Position numbers and translations under genes: made by a program
The notes under the pieces: generated by a model
Seen by the model: the letters and a program-made list of their open reading frames with translations, nothing else
Told to the model about the DNA's origin: nothing
Databases searched by the model: none
Origin: Neodiprion pinetum
Taxonomy: Eukaryota; Arthropoda; Insecta; Hymenoptera; Diprionidae
Assembly (NCBI RefSeq): GCF_021155775.2
Contig: NC_060233.1
Coordinates: 30,535,077-30,599,076 of the forward strand
Direction: 5' to 3'
Length of the DNA: 64,000 nt
Shown: piece by piece, positions 37,390-47,775 of the stretch
How positions within the stretch are numbered: the stretch's first letter is position 1
Layout: the number at the start of each line of letters is the position of its first letter

Positions 37390-40300
37390 GGGGGGTAAGG
37401 ATGTAATTAAAATTTGAACTTTCTTCGTTGAAGGGAAAAAAGTGTGAAAAACTATTTCGACAACCATACCCGATTCATTTTTGTTCCTCGATTCGATATG
37501 AAGCGATGCGAGCTCGTTGCGCGCGGCATGAATTTCTGCATGTAATGTAGGGAATAATGGGTTTTCAATTTCGATTGAGGAAAATGAAATGGTAAATATA
37601 ATATAGCTGACAAAGCGCCAGCCCTCTACAAACGCCTATCAAATATCGATGACGTTAATGAATTCATCCGGTTTTATACATCACGATGCATGAATATTCT
37701 GATTAAGAATTTCTGGAATTTCAAACCGTCGTTTTATCTCGGTCTAGTTCGCCTATTTTACGCAGCCAGGTAGCCAATCGACCGTGAGAATGAAATTTCC
37801 ATGAATTGATTCGAAGTTGATATTATCGATTAATAGGAATATTTGTAGATTTAACGGGTGAATTATACAGAGGTAGGTAAACAACTCTGCGAAAATATAT
37901 CTCAAGCTCCGATTTTCCAACAAAATGTGTATACGTAGACAAACGAGGGGCGTGAATTTCTTTTGAATCTAAAATTACTCGGTACTTTCATTTATTCAGA
38001 GAGCCATGAAATTTTACTGCCATAAGCTTCTTTTCCCTTTCCCTGATATTAGTCGGAGATATGAATATCTGTGATAAAAACTGGGGAGAAGCGATTACTC
38101 GGCAATGATTGGATTTTAGAACACCAATCCTCGAGCATAACCAAGTTTATATAAGAAATTGGCGACGTATTTTACGCGTGTAAAATATTTTAACAAAAGT
38201 TCGTCGCGTTTCAACGAATTATAAATTCTACAAGTGTAGGACATTTCAAAATCCACGTATGATGTCCTTTTCAAAGATTGAACGCGTTTTTTTTTTTTTT
38301 ACGCTGCTATGAATATATCGGCACCAGACTGGTGAAATTTTATACTCTGACAGTGATCGTTGCGATTTTGAATCCCGTCAAATGAAAGGCGAAAAAAAAA
38401 AAGTACGAGTGCATGCAAAATATTATACGGCAACGAAGAAAACAAGTTGTGAATTCACGTCGTGACGATTTTTCACTACTTTGTCAGGGGAAAAAGGCTG
38501 ATTGCAAACATGTTTGGAATTTTCATATAAACAACGAAAGTAAGCTCATCCGTTTCACTTCATTTGTACGATAAGAATTTTTCTCATTAACTTTTCTCTC
38601 TCTCTCCTCGAGCCCAAAGTGCGGTTCAAGGGTGAAATTCGCTATTTCGAAAGACAAGGCACGCTTGAAAAGGGGGGAAAGGCAGACCGGTTGACATGTA
38701 AAGTCAAAGGGGGATGAAAGTCGGTCGTACATCTTATTCGTAGGCCGTGGGAGATAGAAAGGGTGGGTAAATCCAATTAGGCGAAAACACCATAAGGCGG
38801 TGGGTGGGGAGGGGCGGAAGCGCATATAATACTCGACGGCGAGATAACCGGAACGAGGTCTGTTTGAGGTCGAAGTTCAACGTGTGGGCGTTGCGGCGGG
38901 TGGCTGAAGGTCGAGGAGGGGACACGCGGGGTTATCTCTGACTCTCACGTGCGTGAAGGCGCTCGGCCAAGTCTGGCTGGCTTCGCCGAAAACCGGGATA
39001 GGCGAGAGGAGAGAAGAGGAGAAGAGAGAACATGCACTGCCTCCTTCTTTTGTGATAAAGTGATGAAGCGATGAAGCTGCGAAATTAGGACCGAAATATT
39101 CCTCAGAAATTTCAGGAATTTTCTTTGGGGGTGAGTCGGGAAGAGAGTGTCGAAGGTGGAGGAAGAAACGGCAGCGCTAAAAACGTCTGGTTCGTTTCAC
39201 CGAAATCCCGATCAAGTCCCGGTTAGTTTCGAATCGCGCGCTCGTTTATTCCGAGATTCGGCCGAGTGCAAACGAGTCCCGCTTTTTTCTCACCCCCGCC
39301 AAAAGTCGAGATCCTTGCCTTCCGTTAAACTGACCCCAGGCCTGCACGCGTATGCTTAGTATTTGCCGACTTCCATGCCGGCCCGACATCCCCGGGTTAT
39401 GGGTTATGGGTTATCGGTTATTGGTTATCCCCGATGATCCCCGCCGCCTCCACGAACCCTGCGTCGCGACCCGCAGTCAACCGAGCGAATAAATTGCCAT
39501 TCGTATTCAAACGAACCTGCAGCCCGCCGACGGTGGGACGACGTGTATGTTCTAAGTCACGGAAATTGAAAAAAGAAGAAGAAGAAGGAGAAAGTGAGGC
39601 CGAAAAAAGGACACTCGGAAATAAACGCCGTATTTGTATTCGCTCCGCGAACCTTCGACCGACTTCAGTGGCGCGGGGGGTGCGTATTGCGAACATCTGC
39701 CTCTATCCTGAGGGATGGGGAGGGATGCCGAGGGAGAAGGTCTAACGAGTGCGATGACGTGTTGTCGTGTGAAATGGAAAAATCTACGTCCTCGCTTTCA
39801 TAGAGTTACAATTGCGAATCGGTCCGTCTCGGTTGCGTTGATCGACGATTGATATAACGATGAGAAAATTGTCGTCACTCGTTGAATTTGGTGGTAAATT
39901 GTTCGATCGATGACTGAATTGGAACAATGTCTAAATAATTGATAGAGTTATTTTTCAACGAATATGTTGAAAAAAATTTATACACATGTCGCAAGCGTTG
40001 AAAGACGCGATTACACGTGAATGCGCTCGTTGAATAGCGACTGGCTATTAATTCAGGGGGAATCCATGGTTATACACTTTTTCCGAGAACCATTGTTGCC
40101 TCATGTTATAAAGATAGTCTCATAGAAATTGGTCAAAGCCACCCCTGATATCGCGAGAGATTGTATGGATATATTCTATCTCTTACAATTCCCGGCATGA
40201 TTCTTCCAAGAACGAAAACCAAAGTTTCGCAGGATTCTTAATTTTTATGTTCTCTGTTGGATTCTTTTTCGGAACATCGAGTATCTTTTGATGTCGTTTA

Positions 40301-41756
40301 AAGCTTGTCCGAAACTCGCCGGTAATCCCTCGAGATCCTTTAAGATCGTTTGATCTTAATGTCGCTTTAATACCTCGGTGAGTTTCGTGGGTAATCTCCT
40401 TCTCAACGATTTTCGAAAAATACAGCTTGCGAGCTTTCTTACAATCGTTCGGAACCGTTTGAGACATCCGCTAATATTCGTAGACTTTCAAACCCAATTC
40501 AAAGCCTAAACTTTCTACAAATCTTGAATCACCAGGATCTCGAGATGTTGAAACGCTAAGGCGTGTCCGTGTCGAAGAATGTTATACCGCTTCGTCTCGC
40601 GACTATCAGAGCGGAAGCTGGCAAATATCCGAAACTTTTGATCCTGGAAAAGCCAGCCGCTACTTGACGTTGCCATTGAGAAATCTTTGAAAATTAACCC
40701 CGTCGAGAATCCGCGCTGGTTTAATGCGGCTGAGTTTCGTGCCCCGGCATTTCGGCTGTTGTGCTCCCGGAGCTGGCTGTTATTCAAGTGCCGGGATTTA
40801 CTCGAGGCGAAGTAAGAGGAGGACACGGGAAGAAGGGGATCAGCCGGAAAAGGGGAACTCGAGGAATTACGTTGGAGTTACCTACGCGATGGTTTCGGAT
40901 GCGCCAGCAGGCGTTGTTTTCCCAACGAGCGAGCTTGCCAACCACCGGATGTGCGATTCACGTCGGATTGATTTCCGTTGTCGTTGCAACCTCACGTCGT
41001 TATACGACCATCGGACAACGGACTCCCGATAATTTTCCGCTTCTATAGCTTTGTATTCAACGCCTAACTAAATTATTCCACAGGGACGGCGTCCCTGAAT
41101 TTTCCGGGTCGTGTTCATGGATTTGTTTCTTCAACCCTCGAAACGGGAAGTTATCGGGAGTCTGGGTTAAGGGAAAAAAATTTCCGACACTGATAACCGT
41201 AGATTGCAAATGTCAATTTTTTTTCTCCAGCAGTTTAAATTCTCGAGGTTTTTGAAAATCACTAATCACATTTTACATAATTAATTCAGAGACAGTACGT
41301 GTTAGGTTAATATTTCAATCGAACGTACACCGATAGTCCGATTTCGACTTTTCAAGGCACTCTTCCCTCCAGACGACATGCCAATCTGGCTCAAATACGG
41401 GGATTTTTTTGCGTTTCACTTTTTTACTAAGTTATGTACAGAACAAAGATACGTTTTTTTCCAATTCTTTTCAATGTCTGTTAAATAGATGACATTTCCT
41501 ATTGAAAATTGTTTTTCGGCGATTTTCACAGTTGGACAGGGAAACGGGGCGTTTTCGAAAGTCACTTGCGCTATTTTTTATGAAAAGTGGACAATGGATC
41601 GGTTATCCGAAGTAAAGTTTTTCATGTTCAAACGGTAAACGTTCACCACGAATTTCTCTAAGCTGTCAAAATTTATGGTCAGTGGTTACTCGAGGGAGAA
41701 AAATATCTACCTCTGCATCCTATATGATAATCAATTTTTCGTAAATTTGTACAAAA
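37390..41756. other. Non-coding, GC-richer 38750-39760 and 40700-41040
   Basis: GC-rich segments are open on both strands and lack recognised domains. They could be regulatory elements in the long intron. Contains the GGGTTAT array. Confidence 0.35.
39394..39428 (+). repeat. GGGTTAT heptamer x5
   Basis: Three perfect GGGTTAT units then CGGTTAT and TGGTTAT. It differs from the TTAGG insect telomere unit, so an interstitial telomere is not supported. Confidence 0.85.
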
Positions 41757-41762
41757 GCTCAC

Positions 41763-41909
41763 CGTTCCGTCCCGGAGATCGTGTACTCGGCAATGCATGT
41801 GAACGTGCGTTCCCAGCTGTGCTGTGATGTTGCTGTCCGCGTCCTCGAAGAAAGGACGAGGCTCGGGAGTCGCGCCGATTTCAGTCGCGAGACTTTCCTC
41901 TTCGTAGAC
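41763..41909 (-). CDS. Dpr/zig-8-like Ig protein, coding exon 3 (start of first Ig domain)
   Basis: Third coding exon, 147 nt, phase 0 at both ends. The acceptor is CCTACGCAG (AG at 41911-41910) and the donor is ACG|GTGAGC at 41762. It encodes residues 54-102. After an acidic lead (VYEEE...FFEDADS) comes NITAQLGTHVHMHCRVHDLR, then DGT. This is the A'-B-C strand start of a Dpr-type V/I-set Ig domain: the N-x-T-A-Q-x-G-T pattern, the B-strand Cys (residue 93) and RVHDL before the expected VSWVRR. Asn80 is in an N-I-T glycosylation sequon. The break just before the expected Trp strand matches my memory of intron positions in this family. MHCRVHDL is nearest in feel to the dpr18/dpr20 group, but I cannot fix the paralogue. 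DIP or lachesin family members are less likely from these motifs. The remaining exons are not visible in the window. Confidence 0.82.
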
Positions 41910-42155
41910 CTGCGTAGGAAACGGATGGTGCGTTTGAAAAATTTTTTTTTGCTTACCGATGGGATATCGATTGTAATGTACTGTTTGAAAATTCAACGAC
42001 TTTACGCCACAGTCGGACCCTGTAACTGCGTCAACACGGACCTTTGGTCTCTGGAAAATGTCTGCTTTGAAACTTGTTAAACGAGTTGAGGACAACTTCG
42101 GTTAATTGGAAAGTACGAAGTTCTACTGTACGGTGATACTGCAATAATAACCCAC
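41910..42155 (-). other. Intron 2 of the Dpr-like gene
   Basis: 246-bp intron with a GTGGGT donor and CGCAG acceptor in minus orientation. It contains a poly-A/T run at 41940 and nothing else notable. Its short length contrasts with the flanking introns of 5.4 kb and probably more than 41 kb. Confidence 0.65.
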
Positions 42156-42229
42156 CTCGGTGAAAGGAGAGCTCAACTCGTGCCAGAGGTTTTTCGGTAA
42201 GTCCTCCAGCCTCGGATACGGTTTCACGA
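42156..42229 (-). CDS. Dpr/zig-8-like Ig protein, coding exon 2 (linker)
   Basis: Second coding exon, 74 nt. The acceptor is TTTTCAG at 42236-42230 and the donor is GAG|GTGGGT with GT at 42155. It enters in phase 1 and leaves in phase 0. It encodes about 24 residues (VKPYPRLEDLPKNLWHELSS, then PFTE), roughly residues 29-53 of the protein. The stretch is polar and Pro-containing with no Cys, as expected of the variable linker between the signal peptide and the first Ig domain. I do not recognise the linker itself. The exon is supported by both splice sites, by phase compatibility with exons 1 and 3, and by the lack of stops. The intron before it is 5,376 bp (42230-47605) and the one after it is 246 bp. 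Confidence 0.72.
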
Positions 42230-43619
42230 CTGAAAATTACGCAAACAGATTGTGTTAATTAGCTGTTTCGTGTTCTCTTGCTAATGCGTTACATGTATAC
42301 TGCGAAGTGAAGGAAATTAGAAGGCTGTTGGTTTTAATGGGTTGCATGCAGAGGGTGTGCGAAAGTAACGTTTACGTTCGTGAGTATTAAAAATGACGAG
42401 ACATCGATCAGTGGCTTTGATAAATTGGTCCGAATAGCCACTTTTTAAAAATCTTCAATCTTCTATCAGTAACCCAAGGTAACGGAAATTTGAAAACTTC
42501 ATTTGATTATGCTGCAACGAAATTCTAAACTCAAAAAAACTTGGATTTTGCGAAGTAACGGTAAGTTTAGAACAAACCGTGAGAAAGATAAAAAAAAAAA
42601 AAAAAAAGGATAAACGTGATCGTAACCGATGCGGAGAAGCGGAACTTTTTCCTATATCTATTTATCTTTTGCGACACCATAGCGAGTTTAAAATGTTTCC
42701 TTAAAATTCTTTCGAAAAGTTAAGCGAAGTTGAACTGACACGTAACTTTGCACGAGAGAAAATCGTAAAGACATTTGAAAGAACTGAAGCATATATCGGC
42801 GCGAGTTTGAAATTTCGTTTCTCTCGTTTGTCTTTTTTCTTTTTTTTCTCATTTTCTTGAAAATAAAGTAATTCAGTCGTCTGAACTGACAGAGAACTAG
42901 GAAGAAACTGACTAACGTTGGTGATAATTTGATTTTCGTATTGTTAGCCAAAGAAAATGTTAAGTCTTTCACATCACACTCGAAAAATTCAGAGTTTTTA
43001 CGGGAAAATTCCGTACTTCATTGCGACGGGACTCGTCCAAATAATTTCATTTTCTTTTTTTTCGTGTAGAGTGTGAAAAAATAATTTGTCTTTTTTTAAA
43101 TGATTTTACTGGACGTCTACCCTAAAATGAATCTCATATTTTGAAAGATCTAACTTTTTCGCGTAAAAAATACTACACGCAATGGATCATATTTTTTAGT
43201 GCTAGGAACTTGAAGACAAAAATTGAATGAAGGAACGAATTAATTTGCTCGTCGTGAACAATTACATATACTCAGAGGTTTAAAATCCGGGGTATATTCA
43301 TATCTCGATGATGCGCTTCTATAACTGGTTGAATTGTCCGAATACAATTGATGTAATTCCATAAAGGATTGAGAGTGAGAGAATAAAAACAAATCGATGA
43401 AATAACCAATATACATTATATATCTATTAGAGTGCTTCAGAATCAAAAAAATTTTGATCCTGCTCGCAGTTGCAGCTTAAAAAGCTTGTTTTGAACAGGA
43501 AAATAAGCCCCTTAAAAGATAAAGTCTGTTGCTTATGGGGAATGGCTGCCGAAATCGCATTTTATGACAAAAATCGTCAAAACTCCATTTCTGTGCCATT
43601 TTGACGATAGCATTTTTTT

Positions 43620-44093
43620 TTTTATTGCCGCTAGAAAAGTGATTTTGGATCTTGCAAAGAGTCTCCGTGGAATTTGAGGTTGATTGGTTATCGAGAATAG
43701 TCGTAGTAGTAATAGTCGTAGTAATAGTATAAAAAACATTTTATCATTCTCTGAGAAATTCGATTTCAACCTCCTCTTTTTACATTCACGTACGTCAAGT
43801 AAATCGAACTTTAAGTCGAATAGCTGGACGCGGAGAAACGATTTTTTTGTAATAAAATCATTCGCGTCTTTTGCAAGCTTGACACCCAATCTTTCTCTTG
43901 AATTCGAATTCGCTTTGAGACTTTTTCCGAATCTTCTCTATCTTTGATCGCTTGAACGATTTTCAATTTGACATCATTCGGCACAATGTCATTTTATACA
44001 ATTGCATTTTGTGACTCTTCTCCATAACCAATAAACCTCATATTCCATGGCAAATCTTTTCAAGACTCAAAATAACTTTTCTAGCGGCAATAA
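43620..44093. repeat. Fold-back element in intron 1
   Basis: Arms 43620-43700 and 44014-44093 are inverted: TTTATTGCCGCTAGAAAAGT versus ACTTTTCTAGCGGCAATAAA, GTCTCCGTGGAATTTGAGG versus CCTCATATTCCATGGCAAA, and TTGGTTATCGAGAA versus TTCTCCATAACCAA. A small GTAGTAATAGTC duplication follows the left arm. Confidence 0.7.
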
Positions 44094-47000
44094 AAAAATC
44101 CTCCTCGCGAAATACTACAAAAATGGAATTTTCATGGTGGCAAGTGAGAGCTAAATGTTAAATTTTTTCATTCCAAAACCCTCAAATATCCGTACACATT
44201 ACTTCCTCGTCGTCTATCATTATTGCGATCGACGTTACGATTGCAATATCGCAGCGCAAAACGAGATGACAATCTTCCGAATTCGGTTGGCGACGAAAAT
44301 TCAGTCGAAGCCTACAAGCAGCCCCTTATAAATTCCGGACGTTGCGGTACAATAATTGTCCGTCAACGGCTTTGGAGTTCTAGCTGGCCAATTTGGACAG
44401 GAGTTGGAGCGATCGACTTGCCACTGCAGCCGCGCTCAGCGAATATAAGGGCGAATTTAGTGCTCCGCTACATCCGGGGGTGGATGCAAAAGTAAAAGCT
44501 GAGCTTGCTCGCGATCGACGACAATTTCACCCCCACCTTTGCCCGGGGCTGCATTCTCGGCTCCGTCGACGATAGACGACTTGAATTTTCGAAAGGTTGG
44601 CGTCGTCTCATTTTCCAATACCTACGTAACTTCCACCCCGGCTCACGATCAGTCGTCTCGCTAACAGTCACTCGTTGTACGTATCACGTCCAGCTTTGTA
44701 TGTGCAATACGTCTTAACCTCAATCGATAACCACGCGGTGGAAATCCGAGGATGGATAGAAAGGTATAAATTCAATGTCCGTTTACCCCTTTTCCATTCA
44801 GTTACCGCGCGCGGAGGTGCATTCCTAATTGTTGGGAAAGAAGTTTTTAACTTTAGATCTTGCAAAATTGAGTGTTGTTAACGAAAGATGTAAAGGAATA
44901 AAAAATGATTCGGAGGCTTTTTGAACCAGCACTGTATTGTCTTTGATTTGTCTTTCTTTTGTACCTGTCGTAGTTTTGAAGGGAGTTAAAAAGTTCACCA
45001 ACTTTGAAATCTACGCGTTCTCTAGAAATTCGTTGATATCGGTTTACTTTCTTCAAAAAGTTTCAGCATTGACTTCGATCATTTATCTTGAGAAAAGAGA
45101 AAGAAAATACAACCGCATATTAGAATAAATTTTCAAGGCGATAGTTTTTTTTTTTCTTTTTTTTTCACCAATTTTACATCTTTAAATAAATATATTTGAC
45201 TTTCATTCGTCGACTAAAATAACTCTCACACGCACGAATATTAAACTTTCGATTAAGAGTCCCAAGATACGCTTATCGATTCATCAGCATTACATTTCTT
45301 GTCATTTATCTGATAAGCGATAAAAAACGAATAACCCTGTTTTACCAAATCTCCTGCGAATACGAAACGTCTGAAATATATCTAGGAGTTGATCCGTGCC
45401 GCGAAAGCTTTTGCGTGAGAATACCCTTACAGCGTCGTAGCCTAGCTGATATTATGGTATACACGCGTACAGCTAAGGATGCATATTCGTGATAAGCGAG
45501 GATAAATAATCCAAGAAGGCTTTCCTCGAAGGAATTTTGCATGTTATACGTGGGTACGCATAACCCGCATTTACTTCTGGCACCTGATGTTTATAATCAT
45601 AATAAATCACGGGCTCTCCTTACATAGTCGAATAATCCGTAGAACGAAAATACCTGTGATCAAAATCTGAGGGATTTTGGAGAAAATTAGAGGGCTCGGT
45701 ACGGTTTAATCTCCGGCTGATTCAGTCCCACCGTAGGCGTAGGAAAATATTCATATATAATTAAACGAACAAGCAAAAGCTTCTCTTGTCGATGACGGAT
45801 TGATAGGACGCTATATTGTTATGCTATACCAAGCGTAACGATTCAATCGCTCTGCTACCGCTGTGTAATATTATACCTAAGCACTGCACGCGATTGTCGG
45901 ATGGCGGAAGTGCTTGAATCCTTTTTTTAATCACCGAATAACGGGGCCCATCAATTTCCATCGCGGGCGAATCGACGATTCCTGCACATTTTATCCCCTC
46001 GCGGTCATGCCAGCGGCCCTTTTATAATTAATTTATTGATTATAGGAAACCGGGAATTTATTGCCAATCGATTGCCTAATTGGAAAATTATTAGACGACG
46101 TCTGCACCTTCGCTGCATGCCGAGAAGATCACCCTCCCGAATTATCACCGCTCGTCGTCGTCGCATTGTCATCATTCTGATTAGTTTCTCCCAGTTTCTC
46201 AACGTCTGATAATAACTTGGTACCTGTGGCACGTCTACGTATATATGTCTAACTTAACTATATATGTATAATTCTTGAATACAAAAGGGGAATTAATCAA
46301 AGTGAATTATGACCGTACTTTCGTATTCGGAAATACCCGGAAATTATGTACCGCAGCGGTCGTGATGTGAAAAAGAGAAAAGTTGACCGCGAGAATTATC
46401 CCGGCATTCAGATACATCGGGACGAAGTGTGGATTTCTGCAACGTGGAATGACTGAAACAGCCCGATTATCGTTGAACCGAAAAATAGAGAAAATTTTGC
46501 TATTCCAAAGTGGGAGAAATTCTCAAGATTTGCGGTTATGTCATATTGGCGAAACCAGGAAAGTCTGGGAAACTGAAAAATGTGAATACAGTAGAAGGAA
46601 AATTGTAAATTCGATATCTTTGAAGTGGGAAATTATGAGATTGTGGCTCTCGGTCAACAGGAATTAAAGAAATTCGGAACCAATTGTGAAGTAAAAATTT
46701 TGCTGTGGAAAAACTACGGACAACCAAACGGTTGGTAAAAAGAAGAGTCAAGTTTTTTTTACTAAACGACAAAAAGTTGACGAAAAAATAGGAGAGCGAA
46801 ATGTCGGTGAATAGAGAAGTTCACTTCTCTTCGTAGCTAGCGAACGTAACGATTTTAAAAATACCAAATGTCCGTCCATCTCGTGATAAAATTTATAATT
46901 ATATCGATTTTTAGCCAATCAAGCTCCCTAATCTAACTTTATCCACGATTTAAGGAAAATTGAATCTACCGTCGAATACGACGAATTTCAAGCATGAAAA

Positions 47001-47270
47001 CTTGTATCGGTCGAGTGAAAAAATGAGGAAAATCCGGATAACCGTGAGACGGAAAAAAGAATAAATATGTATATCGGAGTAAGAATAAGGATATACGGGA
47101 AAAGCCGATTCAAATAAATACATAACACTTTATTTTCAATGCCCATTTACGGGGCGCCAGGATCCGGGACCGGCTCTAGCTAGTTGGTATATATCTAGGT
47201 GGCGTCATATCGAGTAGAAAGATATTTCGTTCGAGCTGAGAACTGATATTCTGCACATTTTTTATCCCGC

Positions 47271-47300
47271 TTGAACGAGCTTGAACGAGCTTGAACGAGC
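47271..47300 (+). repeat. Perfect 10-bp tandem repeat x3 (TTGAACGAGC)
   Basis: Three identical decamers in intron 1, about 305 bp downstream of the signal-peptide exon's donor. May be a small factor-binding array or replication slippage. Confidence 0.9.
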
Positions 47301-47605
47301 TACAGTCCGCAGTCAGGGAAGTTGTTCGACCGAATGAAGGTTGCTCTATTTATTATCTTTGAAATCAGTTCCATTCGCTCGTTCATAATGTATTATGCTT
47401 ATAATTATGCACACTCATGGGTGGTTGAATACACGTCGTCGTATCCATCCCATTCTGTGCACCATTATCGGGGGATGATTTGCCGAACGACGGGAATTAA
47501 CGCTTCAAGAATAATAAAACAGCCGTGAAACTCCGCGTGTTTAAACACTGATAAAGATTAATCCTCGCGGTGTGTAAAATGCGCGATAGCGAAGAATATA
47601 CTCAC

Positions 47606-47690
47606 CGGGGAGCGATGCTGCATTCAGCGAACGGAACAGAAGAACCAATATGGCGGCCCCCAAGGCCTTCGGACTTCTTCTCATAGTCAT
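47606..47690 (-). CDS. Dpr/zig-8-like Ig cell-surface protein, coding exon 1 (signal peptide)
   Basis: First coding exon of a minus-strand gene. It starts at an ATG preceded in frame by a TGA four codons upstream and encodes 28 residues plus one base (phase 1). The residues form a classic secretion signal: basic n-region (MTMRRSPK), hydrophobic core (ALGAAILVLLF), then SLNAAS, a plausible signal-peptidase site. A second in-frame ATG lies two codons downstream. The exon ends in CCCCG followed by a consensus GTGAGT donor at 47605-47600. The leftover G joins the next exon's TC to make a Val codon, and the frame stays open through exon 3, which supports the model. Dpr proteins are membrane-tethered two-Ig proteins that bind DIP partners in synaptic target recognition; this exon alone shows only secretion. 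The Dpr assignment comes from exon 3. No transcript evidence was available. Confidence 0.82.
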
Positions 47691-47749
47691 GTCCGCCGCT
47701 CAGCTCATTTTTTCGATCTTCAAATATTCCGCCCCTTATTTATCGCCGT

Positions 47750-47775
47750 TGTTAACTGAAAACAGAATTGATACC
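47750..47775 (-). promoter_or_regulatory. Possible 3' splice acceptor or Inr upstream of the start codon
   Basis: In minus orientation the sequence TTCTGTTTTCAGTTAAC lies about 65 nt before the ATG. It reads equally well as a splice acceptor (TTTTCAG|TTAAC, exon starting at 47755), implying a 5' UTR intron, or as an arthropod initiator (TCAGTT). No TATA box stands 25-31 nt upstream, and the +28 region (GGAATA) is only a partial DPE match. I favour the acceptor reading. Confidence 0.35.

Larger units (their letters stand above)
1..41762 (-). other. Putative giant intron 3 of the Dpr-like gene (partial)
   Basis: The donor GTGAGC at 41762-41757 opens this intron. I looked in the minus-strand sense for the expected next exon (VSWVRR ... 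YECQ). Codons compatible with a YECQ motif do not occur with supporting context anywhere to base 1. The nearest, SECQ near 18860, has no Ig context. I infer that the intron continues beyond the window's left edge, since Dpr genes often carry very long introns. An unrelated nested gene cannot be excluded (see 17410-17620). Confidence 0.4.
42230..47605 (-). other. Intron 1 of the Dpr-like gene
   Basis: 5,376 bp between the signal-peptide exon and the linker exon, with GTGAGT at the 5' end and TTTTCAG at the 3' end on the minus strand. It holds a fold-back element (43620-44093), a perfect triple 10-bp repeat (47271-47300) and a GC-richer patch (44220-44700) with overlapping open frames on both strands that I do not believe are coding. 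I see no additional exon with convincing splice sites. Confidence 0.65.

Noticed and set aside
39394..39428. GGGTTAT array as interstitial telomere
   Set aside because: Unit differs from the arthropod TTAGG repeat and has only five copies.
42976..43075. 100-bp segment with CACACTC/GAGTGTG ends as a mini-MITE
   Set aside because: The inverted ends are only 7 bp and the interior does not pair.
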